Source: VGJW01 sp035286125
GTDB lineage: Bacteria; Cyanobacteriota; Sericytochromatia; S15B-MN24; VGJW01
Direction: 5' to 3'
Length of the DNA stretch: 64,000 nucleotides
Assembly: GCA_035286125.1 (NCBI GenBank)
Contig: JAYKIS010000015.1
Span: 1 to 64,000, forward strand
The number at the start of each line of letters is the position of its first letter. The first letter of the stretch is position 1. Of the stretch, positions 40,998 to 49,703 are shown one piece after another. The notes beneath the pieces were generated by a model. The model made no database searches and had not been told where the DNA came from. It saw nothing but the letters and a program-made list of their open reading frames with translations. Made by a program: the position numbers and the translations under genes.

Positions 40998-43529
40998 ATG
41001 CTTCGTTCGCTGGATTCCGGCGTGTCCGGATTGCGCAATCACCAACTCAAGATCGACGTCATCGGCAACAACATCGCCAACGTCAACACCGTCGGCTTCA
41101 AGAGCCAGCGCGTCGAGTTCCAGAACCTGCTGAACCAGACCCTGTCGGTCGGTACCTCGGGTGAGGGCGGACGCGCCGGCACCAATCCCCAGCAGGTCGG
41201 TCTGGGCGTGGGCGTGGGCTCGATCACGACGATCCACACCCAGGGCGCTTTGCAGGGCACCGGCAAGAGCACGGACCTTGCCATCCAGGGAGAGGGCTTC
41301 TTTGTCGTCAGCGACGGCAGCCGCAATTTCTACACCCGGGACGGAAGCTTCGACTTCGACAAGACGGGCAGCTTCATCCGCCCTGCCAACGGCCTCAAGA
41401 TCATGGGCTGGACCACGACCAACGGCGTCATCGACACCACGGCCGAACCTGCCCCCATCCGCGTGGCACGGGGACAGAACCTGCAGCCCAAGGCCACAGG
41501 GTCCGTCCGCCTGAAGGGCAACCTGCGCTCCGACAGCGTCGACACGATGATCACGGGCGTTCTCAAGGCCACGCCCAAGGGTGCGGCGGAGGCCGGCAAG
41601 GTCGTGATGCAGCACGACATCCTCAACTCCAAGAATCAGGTCATCCACGGCACGATCACGATGACCAATGACCCCGGTACCCTGACGTGGCAGGTGAGCT
41701 ACCGGCCGCGTGCAGGCGACCTGGACGCCGACCAGCTGACCAACCCCAATGAACAGGGTCTCGGCACCCTGACGTTCGACACGTCGGGCCGGCTTACCAG
41801 CAACACGCTGGGGGCCATCCGCCTCACCTTCACGCAGGAGAGCGGAGCCAATGCCCTCGAGTCCCAGGTCATCCCGAGCCAGTTGCAGATGAACTCCGAA
41901 GTCCCGCGCTCGCGCCTGGGCTTCGACAACATCGCGGGCCTGATCAGCGGCAACCTGCAGCCTGCGGTCCTCAAGTCGACCGCGACGCTGGGCGGCCTGA
42001 TGGTACCGGCAACGGTGGGCCCCAAGGAAATCAAGCTGCCCATGAACCTGGGCGTTGCCAGCGGCACGAATGTCGAAGGCGAGCTCATCCTGCGCAATAC
42101 TCAGGGCAGCAACACCTGGTCCGTCTCCTACCTGCCCACGGCCGGCGCAACGGGCCAGGACAAGCTCCGCTTTGCCGACGAGCAGAACCTGGGCGTCATC
42201 ACCTTCGACCCGGCGACCGGCGAACCGGTGGGCACCATCAGCCTGAAGGACATCAAGCTGCTGGCCAAGGATACCGTCACGCCCACGCTCGTGACCCTGA
42301 CGGTGCCGACGCTCGCGACGGGCTCGGCCCTGAAGTTGGGTGCGAGCGATACTGTCGGGGCGACCCTCGGTGCCACGGCCAGCGACGCCGTCGTCAAGGA
42401 GACCCGCTTCGACATCGCCAACGCCCGGACCTACAGCTCGGAAACGAACCAGGTCGGGAACCAGATCGTCACGGGCAAGCTTGTCGTCCGCAACGCTCCC
42501 GGTGAAGACAACTGGTCCGTGACCTACGTCCCGGACGACACGCCCGAGAATCGGGGGCTCATCAACTCGACGGGCGAGCAGCAACTGGGCACGTTCAGCT
42601 TCGATACGGATGGCAAGCTGACCACCACCGACCTCGAGCCCATCCGGTTGCAGTACCAGAACCTGAGCACGCCCGACGTGACGGCCTACCTCGACTTCGG
42701 CGACATCGGCTTCGACCCCAACGAGTCCAAGGGCCTCGCGGAGGTCATCCAGACCTCGGGCAAGACCGATGCTGGCTCCTACACCATGTCGATGAACTTC
42801 TTCGACTCGCTGGGCAACTCGCACTCGGGGAACATCCTGTTCACCCGGGACCTGGAGCAACAGTCCGCCGCCGACGGCCGCTCCAAGTGGCGTGTCTCGT
42901 TCGGCATCGTGGACTCGCAGGTCAAGAACGACCTGAAGTCGCTGCCCGGCCCGGGTGTCGGGGCCTTCCCCATCGACCTCGGCTACATCATCTTCGACAA
43001 CGGCGGTCTTCCGGTCGACGTCAACCTGTCTCCGCTCAAGCTCAACTACACGTCGGGTGCTGCGCCGTCGACGATCTCGTTCGATCCCGGCAAGCGCGGC
43101 GACACGCTGGGCCTGACGCAGTTCCTGACGGCCTCGACGGCCATCATCGACGACCAGGACGGGTACGCTACCGGTACGCTGCAGGGCTTCAACATCGACT
43201 CCAACGGCTATGTCTCGGGCGTCTTCACGAACGGCCAGATCCGGCAGCTGGCGCAGATTGCCCTCGCCTCGTTCAACAACCCGAACGGCCTCGTGAACGA
43301 AGGCAGCAACATGTGGACGGTCGGCAACGCATCCGGCGATGCGCAGGTCGGAACCGCAGGCACGGCGGGACGCGGCCTGCTGGCCTCGTCCAACCTCGAG
43401 ACGTCCAACGTCGACCTGGCGGCCTCGTTCTCGGAGCTAATCATCTCCCAGCGCGGCTTCCAGGCCAATTCCCGCATCATCACCACCTCGGACGAAGTCC
43501 TGCAGGAGCTGATGGGGCTGAAGCGCTGA
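40998..43529 (+). CDS. flgE: Flagellar hook protein FlgE, enlarged
   Basis: An 843-residue hook protein, about twice the E. coli length (402). The N-terminal rod-like part (MLRSLDSGVSGLRNHQLKID, IGNNIANVNTVGFKSQRVEF) and C-terminal part (ETSNVDLAASFSELIISQRG, ANSRIITTSDEVLQELMGL) are canonical. The middle holds at least three similar segments near residues 215, 358 and 489, each with a TW.VSY.P or NWSVTYVP core followed by LGT.TFD..G.L; a fourth, more diverged one starts near 608. They look like tandem copies of a hook surface domain. AGAGGAGG precedes ATG. Confidence 0.95.
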   Translation: MLRSLDSGVSGLRNHQLKIDVIGNNIANVNTVGFKSQRVEFQNLLNQTLSVGTSGEGGRAGTNPQQVGLGVGVGSITTIHTQGALQGTGKSTDLAIQGEGFFVVSDGSRNFYTRDGSFDFDKTGSFIRPANGLKIMGWTTTNGVIDTTAEPAPIRVARGQNLQPKATGSVRLKGNLRSDSVDTMITGVLKATPKGAAEAGKVVMQHDILNSKNQVIHGTITMTNDPGTLTWQVSYRPRAGDLDADQLTNPNEQGLGTLTFDTSGRLTSNTLGAIRLTFTQESGANALESQVIPSQLQMNSEVPRSRLGFDNIAGLISGNLQPAVLKSTATLGGLMVPATVGPKEIKLPMNLGVASGTNVEGELILRNTQGSNTWSVSYLPTAGATGQDKLRFADEQNLGVITFDPATGEPVGTISLKDIKLLAKDTVTPTLVTLTVPTLATGSALKLGASDTVGATLGATASDAVVKETRFDIANARTYSSETNQVGNQIVTGKLVVRNAPGEDNWSVTYVPDDTPENRGLINSTGEQQLGTFSFDTDGKLTTTDLEPIRLQYQNLSTPDVTAYLDFGDIGFDPNESKGLAEVIQTSGKTDAGSYTMSMNFFDSLGNSHSGNILFTRDLEQQSAADGRSKWRVSFGIVDSQVKNDLKSLPGPGVGAFPIDLGYIIFDNGGLPVDVNLSPLKLNYTSGAAPSTISFDPGKRGDTLGLTQFLTASTAIIDDQDGYATGTLQGFNIDSNGYVSGVFTNGQIRQLAQIALASFNNPNGLVNEGSNMWTVGNASGDAQVGTAGTAGRGLLASSNLETSNVDLAASFSELIISQRGFQANSRIITTSDEVLQELMGLKR

Positions 43530-43534
43530 CGTAG

Positions 43535-44506
43535 ATGAGCCTGGCTGCCCCCGGTCCCGTCGAGGGTCCCCGCCCCACAGCGGAGTACTCCGGCGTGACC
43601 GGGGGCATGCCGCCAGCCGCGGGCCGTACGGGTACCCCGCAGGGTCAAAGGGAGATGCCCTCCCCGACGACGGAAGGACCCGACGGAGCCCGTCGTGCCC
43701 TCGAGGATGCTGGACTGCCGACGACTCCCGTGACACGAAGCCTCGTCGAGGCCCTGGCCCAGGCCGGCCTGCCGGCAACACCGGCGCTGTTGCGCCGGCT
43801 GGTGGCCAACTGGCCGGAAATACCTGCCGAGCTGCGCGCCACGGCGCTAGGACTTGCCGCGCGGGGCCTCGTGCCGACTGCCGCCCTGCTGGCTCTGGGC
43901 GTGCCGGATCAGGGCCAGCCACGACCTGTCCCGCTGATTCGGGCCTGGATGGCCCGGCTCGGCCATCCGGGCGTGACCTTGCTCGCAGGCGAGGGGGATC
44001 CCCTCGATGCGCTCATGGCATGGATCAACCGGTTGACGCCGCCCGAGGCTCGGCTCGCCCGGCACCTGCGGGATGCATCAGCGGGCGATCCGACCCACGA
44101 GTTGCCCCGGCAGGCGGGCGCGTGGCCCACGGAGGAGGCGTGGCCCCAGGGACATGCGCGGTTGCTCGATCCCGCGGCCCCATGGACCGTGCCGCTCGCG
44201 TGGGGGGCATGGACCGGACACTGGACCCACTGGGACCGGGACGCCCGGTCCCCGGAAGGGCCAGGGGACGAGGCTCGCCCGTGGCGAACCGTCATCATCC
44301 TGGAGCATCCCGAATGCGGTCGGGTACGCCTGAATCTCGCCGGGGCAGGCAGGCAATTGGTGGTGCGCATCCAGGCCGAAGCCCCGGCACTGCGTGAGGC
44401 CCTCGCGGCCCTCGTGCCCGAAGTCTCGGCCCGCGTCGCGGAGCTGGGCTGGAGCGGTCCGCCGTGGGCCGTCGGGACAACGGACGAGGAACCCCATGGC
44501 ACCTGA
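43535..44506 (+). CDS. Second FliK-like hook-length control protein
   Basis: A 323-residue protein. A Pro/Gly-rich N-terminus and a helical middle precede a C-terminal segment (about 245-315) resembling the Flg_hook domain: VIILEHPECGRVRLNLAGAG, then VVRIQAEAPALREALAALVP, then ARVAELGW. It is much shorter and more divergent than the FliK at 38415. It overlaps by 11 bases a gene for an FlhB C-domain-like protein. Together these suggest a second specificity-switch pair. Assignment moderate. Confidence 0.65.
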   Translation: MSLAAPGPVEGPRPTAEYSGVTGGMPPAAGRTGTPQGQREMPSPTTEGPDGARRALEDAGLPTTPVTRSLVEALAQAGLPATPALLRRLVANWPEIPAELRATALGLAARGLVPTAALLALGVPDQGQPRPVPLIRAWMARLGHPGVTLLAGEGDPLDALMAWINRLTPPEARLARHLRDASAGDPTHELPRQAGAWPTEEAWPQGHARLLDPAAPWTVPLAWGAWTGHWTHWDRDARSPEGPGDEARPWRTVIILEHPECGRVRLNLAGAGRQLVVRIQAEAPALREALAALVPEVSARVAELGWSGPPWAVGTTDEEPHGT

Positions 44507-44813
44507 GCACCCGGCCATGCGCGACGGTCACGATACGGGCAAACAGCGCCGGGCCGTTGCGCTGAGATACGACCCTGAGCAGGATGCGGCACCCGTCGTG
44601 GTGGCCGCCGGGATGGGGGCGCTTGCCGAACGCATCATCGAGGCCGCCAAGGCCGCAGGCGTCCCGCTGCACCAGGACATCCAGCTTGTTGCGGCCCTGG
44701 CGCAGCTCGATCTGGGCGAAAGCATCCCCGCCTCCCTGTATCCTGTGATTGCAGAGTTGCTGGTGATGGTCCAGCGCGCAGGTACGGGCATGCAGGAGGG
44801 CCGGTCCCCATGA
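44496..44813 (+). CDS. FlhB C-terminal domain-like protein (FhlB type)
   Basis: A 105-residue soluble protein aligning with the cytoplasmic domain of FlhB: AVALRYDPEQDAAPVVVAAG, then GVPLHQDIQLV and LDLGESIPASLYPVIAELLV. The last stretch is nearly identical to the end of the FlhB at 52076. It lacks the membrane half and the NPTH autocleavage motif. Homologues called FhlB can substitute for part of the FlhB switch. GACGAGGA precedes ATG 44496. Confidence 0.88.
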   Translation: MAPEHPAMRDGHDTGKQRRAVALRYDPEQDAAPVVVAAGMGALAERIIEAAKAAGVPLHQDIQLVAALAQLDLGESIPASLYPVIAELLVMVQRAGTGMQEGRSP

Positions 44814-45028
44814 TTCGCATGACGCGACTGAACGAACAGGTCATCGTCGTGAATGCCGACCTGGTCGAGAGTCTGGAGGCCACCCCGGACACAGTCGTCA
44901 CGCTCACCACCGACCGCAAATATGTGGTAAGAGAGTCGGTAGACGAGTTGATCGATCGCATCATCGCCTACCGTCGGGCCTGTGCCATACCTTTGGGGCT
45001 CGGCTCCCGCGACCCAGGAGACACGTAG
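44810..45028 (+). CDS. flbD: Flagellar protein FlbD
   Basis: A 72-residue protein of the small FlbD family found in spirochaete and Firmicutes motility operons (not the Caulobacter regulator). It shows MTRLNEQVIVVNADLVESLE, then PDTVVTLTTDRKYVV and the helix VDELIDRIIAYRR. It always sits next to motA or flgE; its exact role is unclear. ATGA overlap with the preceding gene; its TAG stop abuts the motA start. Confidence 0.92.
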   Translation: MIRMTRLNEQVIVVNADLVESLEATPDTVVTLTTDRKYVVRESVDELIDRIIAYRRACAIPLGLGSRDPGDT

Positions 45029-45811
45029 CTGGAAATCTCGACCCTCATCGGGCTCATTCTTGGCTGGGGCGGAATCATCATCGCCTATGTCCTCGATGGT
45101 GGGCACCTGGGAGCCCTGGTGGTCCCGACTGCCGCCATGATCGTCTTCGGGGGCACCTTCGGGACCCTCTTCATCGCTTTCCCGATGAAGGACGTGCTCA
45201 CGATCCCCAAGCTCATCGGCTTCACCTTCTCGAAGAATCCGCTCGAGCCTCACACGATCATCCCGCAGATGATCCGCTACGCCGAGAAGGCCCGGAAAGA
45301 CGGCCTGCTGGCGCTTGAGGCCGATGTCCAGGCCGCCCCGGACGAGTTCCTCAAGAAGGGCATGCAGATGGTCTCGGACGGCATCGACATCAAGACCGTC
45401 CGCGAGATGCTGGAGACCGAACTGGCCTTCATCGCGACCCGCCACGCCGGCGGCATCGCGATGTTCGAGGCTGCGGGCGGTTTCGCCCCCACGATGGGCA
45501 TCATCGGCACGGTCATGGGCATGGTGCACATCCTGGGCAGCCTGGGCGGAGACTCGGACCCGGCAGCGCTGGCGCCCGCCATCGGCGTCGCCTTCATCGC
45601 CACCCTCTACGGGGTGTTCTCGGCCAACCTTCTCTGGCTGCCCATGGGCACCAAGCTCAAGAAGCGTTCCGAGGAGGAAATCCTGGTTCGCGAGCTGATG
45701 CTCGAGGGCATCCTGTCCATCCAGGCCGGCGACAATCCGCAGATCGTCGAGGAGAAGCTCAAGGGCTACCTGTCGCCGGCGGTGCGCGCCACCATAACCA
45801 AGGAAGAATGA
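45029..45811 (+). CDS. motA: Flagellar stator protein MotA, CTG start
   Basis: A 260-residue stator subunit with four membrane helices, the cytoplasmic loop (about 65-165) and the late motif GGFAPTMGIIGTVMGMVHIL. The conserved MotA N-terminus (EISTLIGLILGWGGIIIAYV, then LDGGHLGALV) is encoded right up to CTG 45029. The codon before it is the flbD stop TAG, so no ATG, GTG or TTG is available upstream. AGGAG (45016-45020) is 8 bases away. GTG 45119 would delete the first helix. CTG is therefore the best start. The protein conducts ions and drives rotation with MotB. Confidence 0.93.
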   Translation: MEISTLIGLILGWGGIIIAYVLDGGHLGALVVPTAAMIVFGGTFGTLFIAFPMKDVLTIPKLIGFTFSKNPLEPHTIIPQMIRYAEKARKDGLLALEADVQAAPDEFLKKGMQMVSDGIDIKTVREMLETELAFIATRHAGGIAMFEAAGGFAPTMGIIGTVMGMVHILGSLGGDSDPAALAPAIGVAFIATLYGVFSANLLWLPMGTKLKKRSEEEILVRELMLEGILSIQAGDNPQIVEEKLKGYLSPAVRATITKEE

Positions 45812-45815
45812 CCCC

Positions 45816-46580
45816 GTGGGCAAGAAGCGGGGTCACAAGGGCGGCAGCCACGCCAACCACGAACGTTGGTTACTGACTTATGCCGACCTTATCACCCTGC
45901 TGCTGATCTACTTCATCATCCTGTTCTCGATGTCGTCGATCGACGCCAGCAAGTTCAAGAAGATGGCAGACGCAATGGCGAGCGTCTTCAACCCGACGGC
46001 CGCCTCGGGCGGAGGCAACGACGCGGTCCTGCCGCCCGCGAGCGACATGGTCATCCCGCCGGTCGCACCGATGTACGCCAAGGAAGAGTCCGAGTTCGAG
46101 GAGATGGCCGACAAGGTGGAGAAACTGGCCGAACAATTGGGTGCCAGCGCTTCCTTCGACGTCCACATGGAGAAGCGTGGTCTCGTGATCTCCATCGCCG
46201 ACTCGGCGCTGTTCGCCGCGGGCTCGGCCGATCTTGACCCGAAGACCCGAGAGATGCTCGGCAAGGTCAGCGGCCTTGCCGCCAAGACCGGCAACAGCCT
46301 GCGGATCGAAGGCCACACGGACAACACGCCGATTCACTCTGCCCGGTTCCCGAGCAACTGGGAACTCTCCACGGCCCGCGCCACGGCTGTCGTCCGGCAT
46401 CTGGTCGACACGGGGGCCCTGCCGCCGTCACGGGTCTCGGCGGCCGGCTACGGCGACACCTTTCCCAAGGCTCCGAACGACTCACAGGCCAACCGATCGC
46501 GGAACCGGAGAGTCGATATCGTGGTCCTGAGCGATGCTACAATGGCGCAGGAACCCAAGAAGCCTGCTCCCGGAGACTGA
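45816..46580 (+). CDS. motB: Flagellar stator protein MotB
   Basis: A 254-residue peptidoglycan-anchored stator protein. The single helix carries WLLTYADLITLLLIYF with the ion-binding aspartate D24. A plug-like linker leads to an OmpA domain (about 120-245) with EGHTDNTPIHSARFPSNWEL and NRSRNRRVDIV. The start is GTG 45816, 4 bases after motA. Whether the ion is H+ or Na+ cannot be told here. Confidence 0.96.
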   Translation: MGKKRGHKGGSHANHERWLLTYADLITLLLIYFIILFSMSSIDASKFKKMADAMASVFNPTAASGGGNDAVLPPASDMVIPPVAPMYAKEESEFEEMADKVEKLAEQLGASASFDVHMEKRGLVISIADSALFAAGSADLDPKTREMLGKVSGLAAKTGNSLRIEGHTDNTPIHSARFPSNWELSTARATAVVRHLVDTGALPPSRVSAAGYGDTFPKAPNDSQANRSRNRRVDIVVLSDATMAQEPKKPAPGD

Positions 46581-46586
46581 CCCCCC

Positions 46587-47159
46587 ATGGCCACCAAGAA
46601 GGGCGAGCCCAAGGCGGGCAATCCCGCCCTCTCCCCGAGAATCATCGTGGGCATGCTGGCGGTTGCGGTCATTGCCTCCGTCAGCTCCTTCATCGCCATC
46701 CGCCTGGCCCTGCCCAAGCAAATCATCGTCGAGCAACGCACCATCGTGGAGCACGAAAAGGGCACGCACGAGGCCACGAAGTCGAGCGAGCTCTGGACGC
46801 TGACCGAGCCCTTCATCGTCAACCTTTCGGATCCCAAGCGTCGTTTCCTGAAGACTACGGTGACCCTTCGCCTCTCCAAGCCAGCCCCGCCCGAGGGCGA
46901 GCATGGCGCCGAAGGCGGCGAGGGCGGTCACGGCGCACCAGCCAAGGGCCCGAGCCCGTTCATCCAATCCCTCGCTCCCTTCCAGCCGGTTTTCCGGGAC
47001 ACCATCATCCGCACCCTGCGCAAGCAGACGACGATCACGCTCCAGGATCCGGATCGCGTGAAGTCGGAAATGAAGGTTGCCCTCAACTTGATGCGGCGTG
47101 ATGACGAAGGAATTCCGGAGACCCTCGAGGTCTACTTCGGAGAATTCGTCGTCCAGTAG
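46587..47159 (+). CDS. fliL: Flagellar basal body protein FliL
   Basis: A 190-residue single-pass protein (helix about 20-40, IVGMLAVAVIASVSSFIAIR) with the FliL stomatin-like periplasmic domain: LTEPFIVNLSDPKRRFLKTT and the C-terminal ETLEVYFGEFVVQ. A Gly/Glu/His-rich insertion (HGAEGGEGGHGAP) splits it. FliL surrounds the stator and supports torque. It starts 6 bases after motB. Confidence 0.93.
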   Translation: MATKKGEPKAGNPALSPRIIVGMLAVAVIASVSSFIAIRLALPKQIIVEQRTIVEHEKGTHEATKSSELWTLTEPFIVNLSDPKRRFLKTTVTLRLSKPAPPEGEHGAEGGEGGHGAPAKGPSPFIQSLAPFQPVFRDTIIRTLRKQTTITLQDPDRVKSEMKVALNLMRRDDEGIPETLEVYFGEFVVQ

Positions 47160-47164
47160 CTTCC

Positions 47165-48181
47165 GTGTCAGACATCCTCAGCCAGAACGAAATCGACGCC
47201 CTCATGGCCGCCCTGGCCAAGGGCGAGGTGGCTGCCGATCGTCCGGGCGATGCCGCAGAAAGCGATGAGGCCGGCGTCAAGGCCAAGGCGGTCTGGGCCT
47301 ACGACTTCCGGCGCCAGAGCAAATTCTCCAAGGACCACATCCGCACGCTGTCGATGCTGCATGACGGCTTCGCACGGCTCGTGTCAACGCTCTGGGCGGG
47401 CATGTTCCGCGTGATGGCGACCTGCGAGGTCGTGTCCGTCGAGCAGATGACCTTTGACGAGTACTCGCGGTCGCTTCCGGGCCCCACCATCATGACGACC
47501 TTCTCGATGAAGCCTCTTGTCGGCTCGGCCCTGCTCGAGATCAACCTCGACCTCGCATCGATCATGATCGACCGGCTGCTGGGCGGCCCCGGCAAGGTCA
47601 GCCGCATCCGCCGCGATCTGACGGATATCGAGCGCCAGCTCATCACCAACATCTCCAACCGGACGCTCTCGGCCCTGCAGGAGTCGTGGGTAAGCCTCGT
47701 GCAGTTCGACCCCGTCATCGAGAACATCGAGACCAATCCCCGATTCGTCCAGCTCGTACCGGCCACGGATCCGGTCGCGCTCGTGACGCTCGAGGTGAAG
47801 CTAGGCGAGAACACGGGCCCCGTCAGCATCTGCCTGCCGTACATGGTCCTCGAGAAGGTCATGACCAATCTGGGCTCCCAGTACATGTTCTCGACACAGA
47901 AGCTGGCCCAGACCGACGAGTTCCGCCTCAGGCTGAACGAACGTGTCGTGCAGACGCAGGTCCCGCTGACGGCGGTACTGGGTTCCACCGTCCTGTCGGT
48001 GCAGGACGTGCTGCAATTGCAGCGTGGCGACGTCGTGGCGCTCGAGCAGGGCCACGACCGGGACATCGAGGTGAGGGTGGGCGACCGCACCAAGTTCATG
48101 GCCAGACCGGGCACGTGCCGCAGCCACATGGCCGTCCACATCACCGAAGTCGTCCTCGAGGAAGGCGAAACCCATGACTGA
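47165..48181 (+). CDS. fliM: Flagellar motor switch protein FliM
   Basis: A 338-residue switch protein. The N-terminal LSQNEIDALMAALAKGE binds phospho-CheY. The CheC-like middle domain has FSKDHIRTLSMLHDGFARLV and the FliG-contact region (LGGPGK); the SpoA C-domain has LQRGDVVALEQ. GTG 47165 follows fliL by 5 bases. It overlaps the fliY start by 8 bases. Confidence 0.97.
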   Translation: MSDILSQNEIDALMAALAKGEVAADRPGDAAESDEAGVKAKAVWAYDFRRQSKFSKDHIRTLSMLHDGFARLVSTLWAGMFRVMATCEVVSVEQMTFDEYSRSLPGPTIMTTFSMKPLVGSALLEINLDLASIMIDRLLGGPGKVSRIRRDLTDIERQLITNISNRTLSALQESWVSLVQFDPVIENIETNPRFVQLVPATDPVALVTLEVKLGENTGPVSICLPYMVLEKVMTNLGSQYMFSTQKLAQTDEFRLRLNERVVQTQVPLTAVLGSTVLSVQDVLQLQRGDVVALEQGHDRDIEVRVGDRTKFMARPGTCRSHMAVHITEVVLEEGETHD

Positions 48182-49334
48182 CGCCATGTCGCGCGACCAG
48201 CAGGACGCCCTCGTCGAGATCATGGGCAACGCCCTCGGCGCGGGCGGATCCACCCTGTCGATCCTGCTCAACCGCCAGGTCGAGATTCGTCAGCCCCGGA
48301 CGCGAATCATCTCCGTCACCGAGTTGTCCGGCATCCTGTCGGGACCCGCAGTCGCCGTCGAGATTCACTTCGAAATCCAGGGCGCCATCGTCAACTGCTT
48401 CTACTTCGTCAAGGAAGACGCCGCCCGCATCACCGACCTGATGATGGGTGGCGAGGGCTCCCCGCCCGACTTCGAGATCGACGAACTTCGCCAGAGCGCG
48501 ATGTCCGAGGCCGTCAACCAGATGATGGGCATGGCCGCAAACGGCCTGACGGGAGCCTATGGCACCAAGGTCGACATCAGCCCGCCCGTCACGACCGTCG
48601 TGGACTATCCCGCGGAGCTGTCCCTGCCGCCGGACTTCGGCTCCGGCCCGTGGGTCCTGGTGACCAGTTCCTTCGAAATCGAGGGCCTGGTCCAATCGGA
48701 ACTGCAACAGTTGCTGCCGGTGGCCGACGCCATCCGCATGACCGAGCGCCTTCGACCCGAGCCCCAGGCGTCGGCGCCTGCAGCCCGGGCCGTCGACCTG
48801 GACACCCAGAACATCGCGGCGGCCATCCCCCACGTTCCGGCACCGCCCCTCGGCGCCCAGCGCGCGGATGCGGCGGGTGAGGACCTGGCGTCCATGTTCG
48901 GCCTCGGGCAAGGCGGACAGGGCGTACCCCAGGGGATGCCCCAGGGGATGCCCCAGGGCGTCCCGTTGGGCTATCCTGCGGCTGCCGCGATGCGCGAGCC
49001 CCCCTCGGTCCATCCCGCACAGTTCGCGCCACTGACCCAGGGCCAGTTGGGAGCCCAAGGCCCCTCCAGCCTTGACCTGATCCTCGACGTGCCACTCAAG
49101 GTCACGGTCGAGCTGGGTCGGACGCGCATGCAGATTCGCGAGGTCCTGGACCTGGCCAATGGCTCTGTTGTCGAGCTGGACAAGCTCGCAGGAGAGCCCG
49201 TGGACCTGCTGGTCAATGGTAAGCTGATTGCCCGGGGCGAGGTCGTCGTGATCGACGAGAACTTCGGCATTCGCGTCACGGACATCGTCAGCCAGGCCGA
49301 GCGCCTGAGCGGCTTCCGTAAGTCGGATTTCTGA
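48174..49334 (+). CDS. fliY: Flagellar switch protein FliY (CheC-like plus FliN)
   Basis: A 386-residue Firmicutes-type FliY. The N-terminal CheC-like domain has MSEAVNQMMGMAANGLTGAY but no clear CheC phosphatase Glu/Asn pair. A linker with QGMPQGMPQGV repeats (about 250-265) follows, and the C-terminal SpoA domain equals FliN (LDLILDVPLKVTVELGRTRM, LDKLAGEPVDLLVNGKLIA). It completes the C-ring with FliG and FliM. Phosphatase activity on CheY, known for Bacillus FliY, is uncertain here. Confidence 0.92.
   Translation: MTDAMSRDQQDALVEIMGNALGAGGSTLSILLNRQVEIRQPRTRIISVTELSGILSGPAVAVEIHFEIQGAIVNCFYFVKEDAARITDLMMGGEGSPPDFEIDELRQSAMSEAVNQMMGMAANGLTGAYGTKVDISPPVTTVVDYPAELSLPPDFGSGPWVLVTSSFEIEGLVQSELQQLLPVADAIRMTERLRPEPQASAPAARAVDLDTQNIAAAIPHVPAPPLGAQRADAAGEDLASMFGLGQGGQGVPQGMPQGMPQGVPLGYPAAAAMREPPSVHPAQFAPLTQGQLGAQGPSSLDLILDVPLKVTVELGRTRMQIREVLDLANGSVVELDKLAGEPVDLLVNGKLIARGEVVVIDENFGIRVTDIVSQAERLSGFRKSDF
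48927..48960 (+). repeat. 12-bp tandem repeat in fliY linker
   Basis: CCCCAGGGGATG occurs at 48927 and 48939, with a partial third copy at 48951. It encodes the PQGM repeats of the FliY linker in frame. Confidence 0.85.
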
Positions 49335-49338
49335 AGTC

Positions 49339-49698
49339 ATGAAGAACATCCTGGTCGTAGATGACGCGGCGTTCATGCGCCTGATGCTGAAGGACATCCT
49401 GACGGCACACGGCTTCAACGTGGTCGCCGAAGCCAAGACCGGCGTCGAGGCCGTCGCGCTTTACCAGCAACACCAGGTCGACCTCGTGACGATGGATATC
49501 ACCATGCCCGAGATGGATGGCCTGACGGCCACGCGCCACATCCTGAACAAGGACCCCAAGGCCCGGATCATCGTCTGCTCGGCCATGGGCCAGCAGGCCA
49601 TGGTGCTCGAAGCCATCCAGAGCGGGGCCCGGGACTTCATCGTCAAACCATTCCAGGCCGACAGGGTCGTGGACGCCGTGAAGAAGGCCCTGCGCTGA
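49339..49698 (+). CDS. cheY: Chemotaxis response regulator CheY
   Basis: A 119-residue single receiver domain. VVDDAAFMR gives the acidic pocket (D8/D9), D53 in LVTMDITMPEMDG is the phosphorylation site, and K102 in FIVKPF completes the active site. Phosphorylated by CheA, it binds FliM/FliY. Location between fliY and fliO is as in Bacillus. Confidence 0.96.
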   Translation: MKNILVVDDAAFMRLMLKDILTAHGFNVVAEAKTGVEAVALYQQHQVDLVTMDITMPEMDGLTATRHILNKDPKARIIVCSAMGQQAMVLEAIQSGARDFIVKPFQADRVVDAVKKALR

Positions 49699-49703
49699 TC
49701 GCC

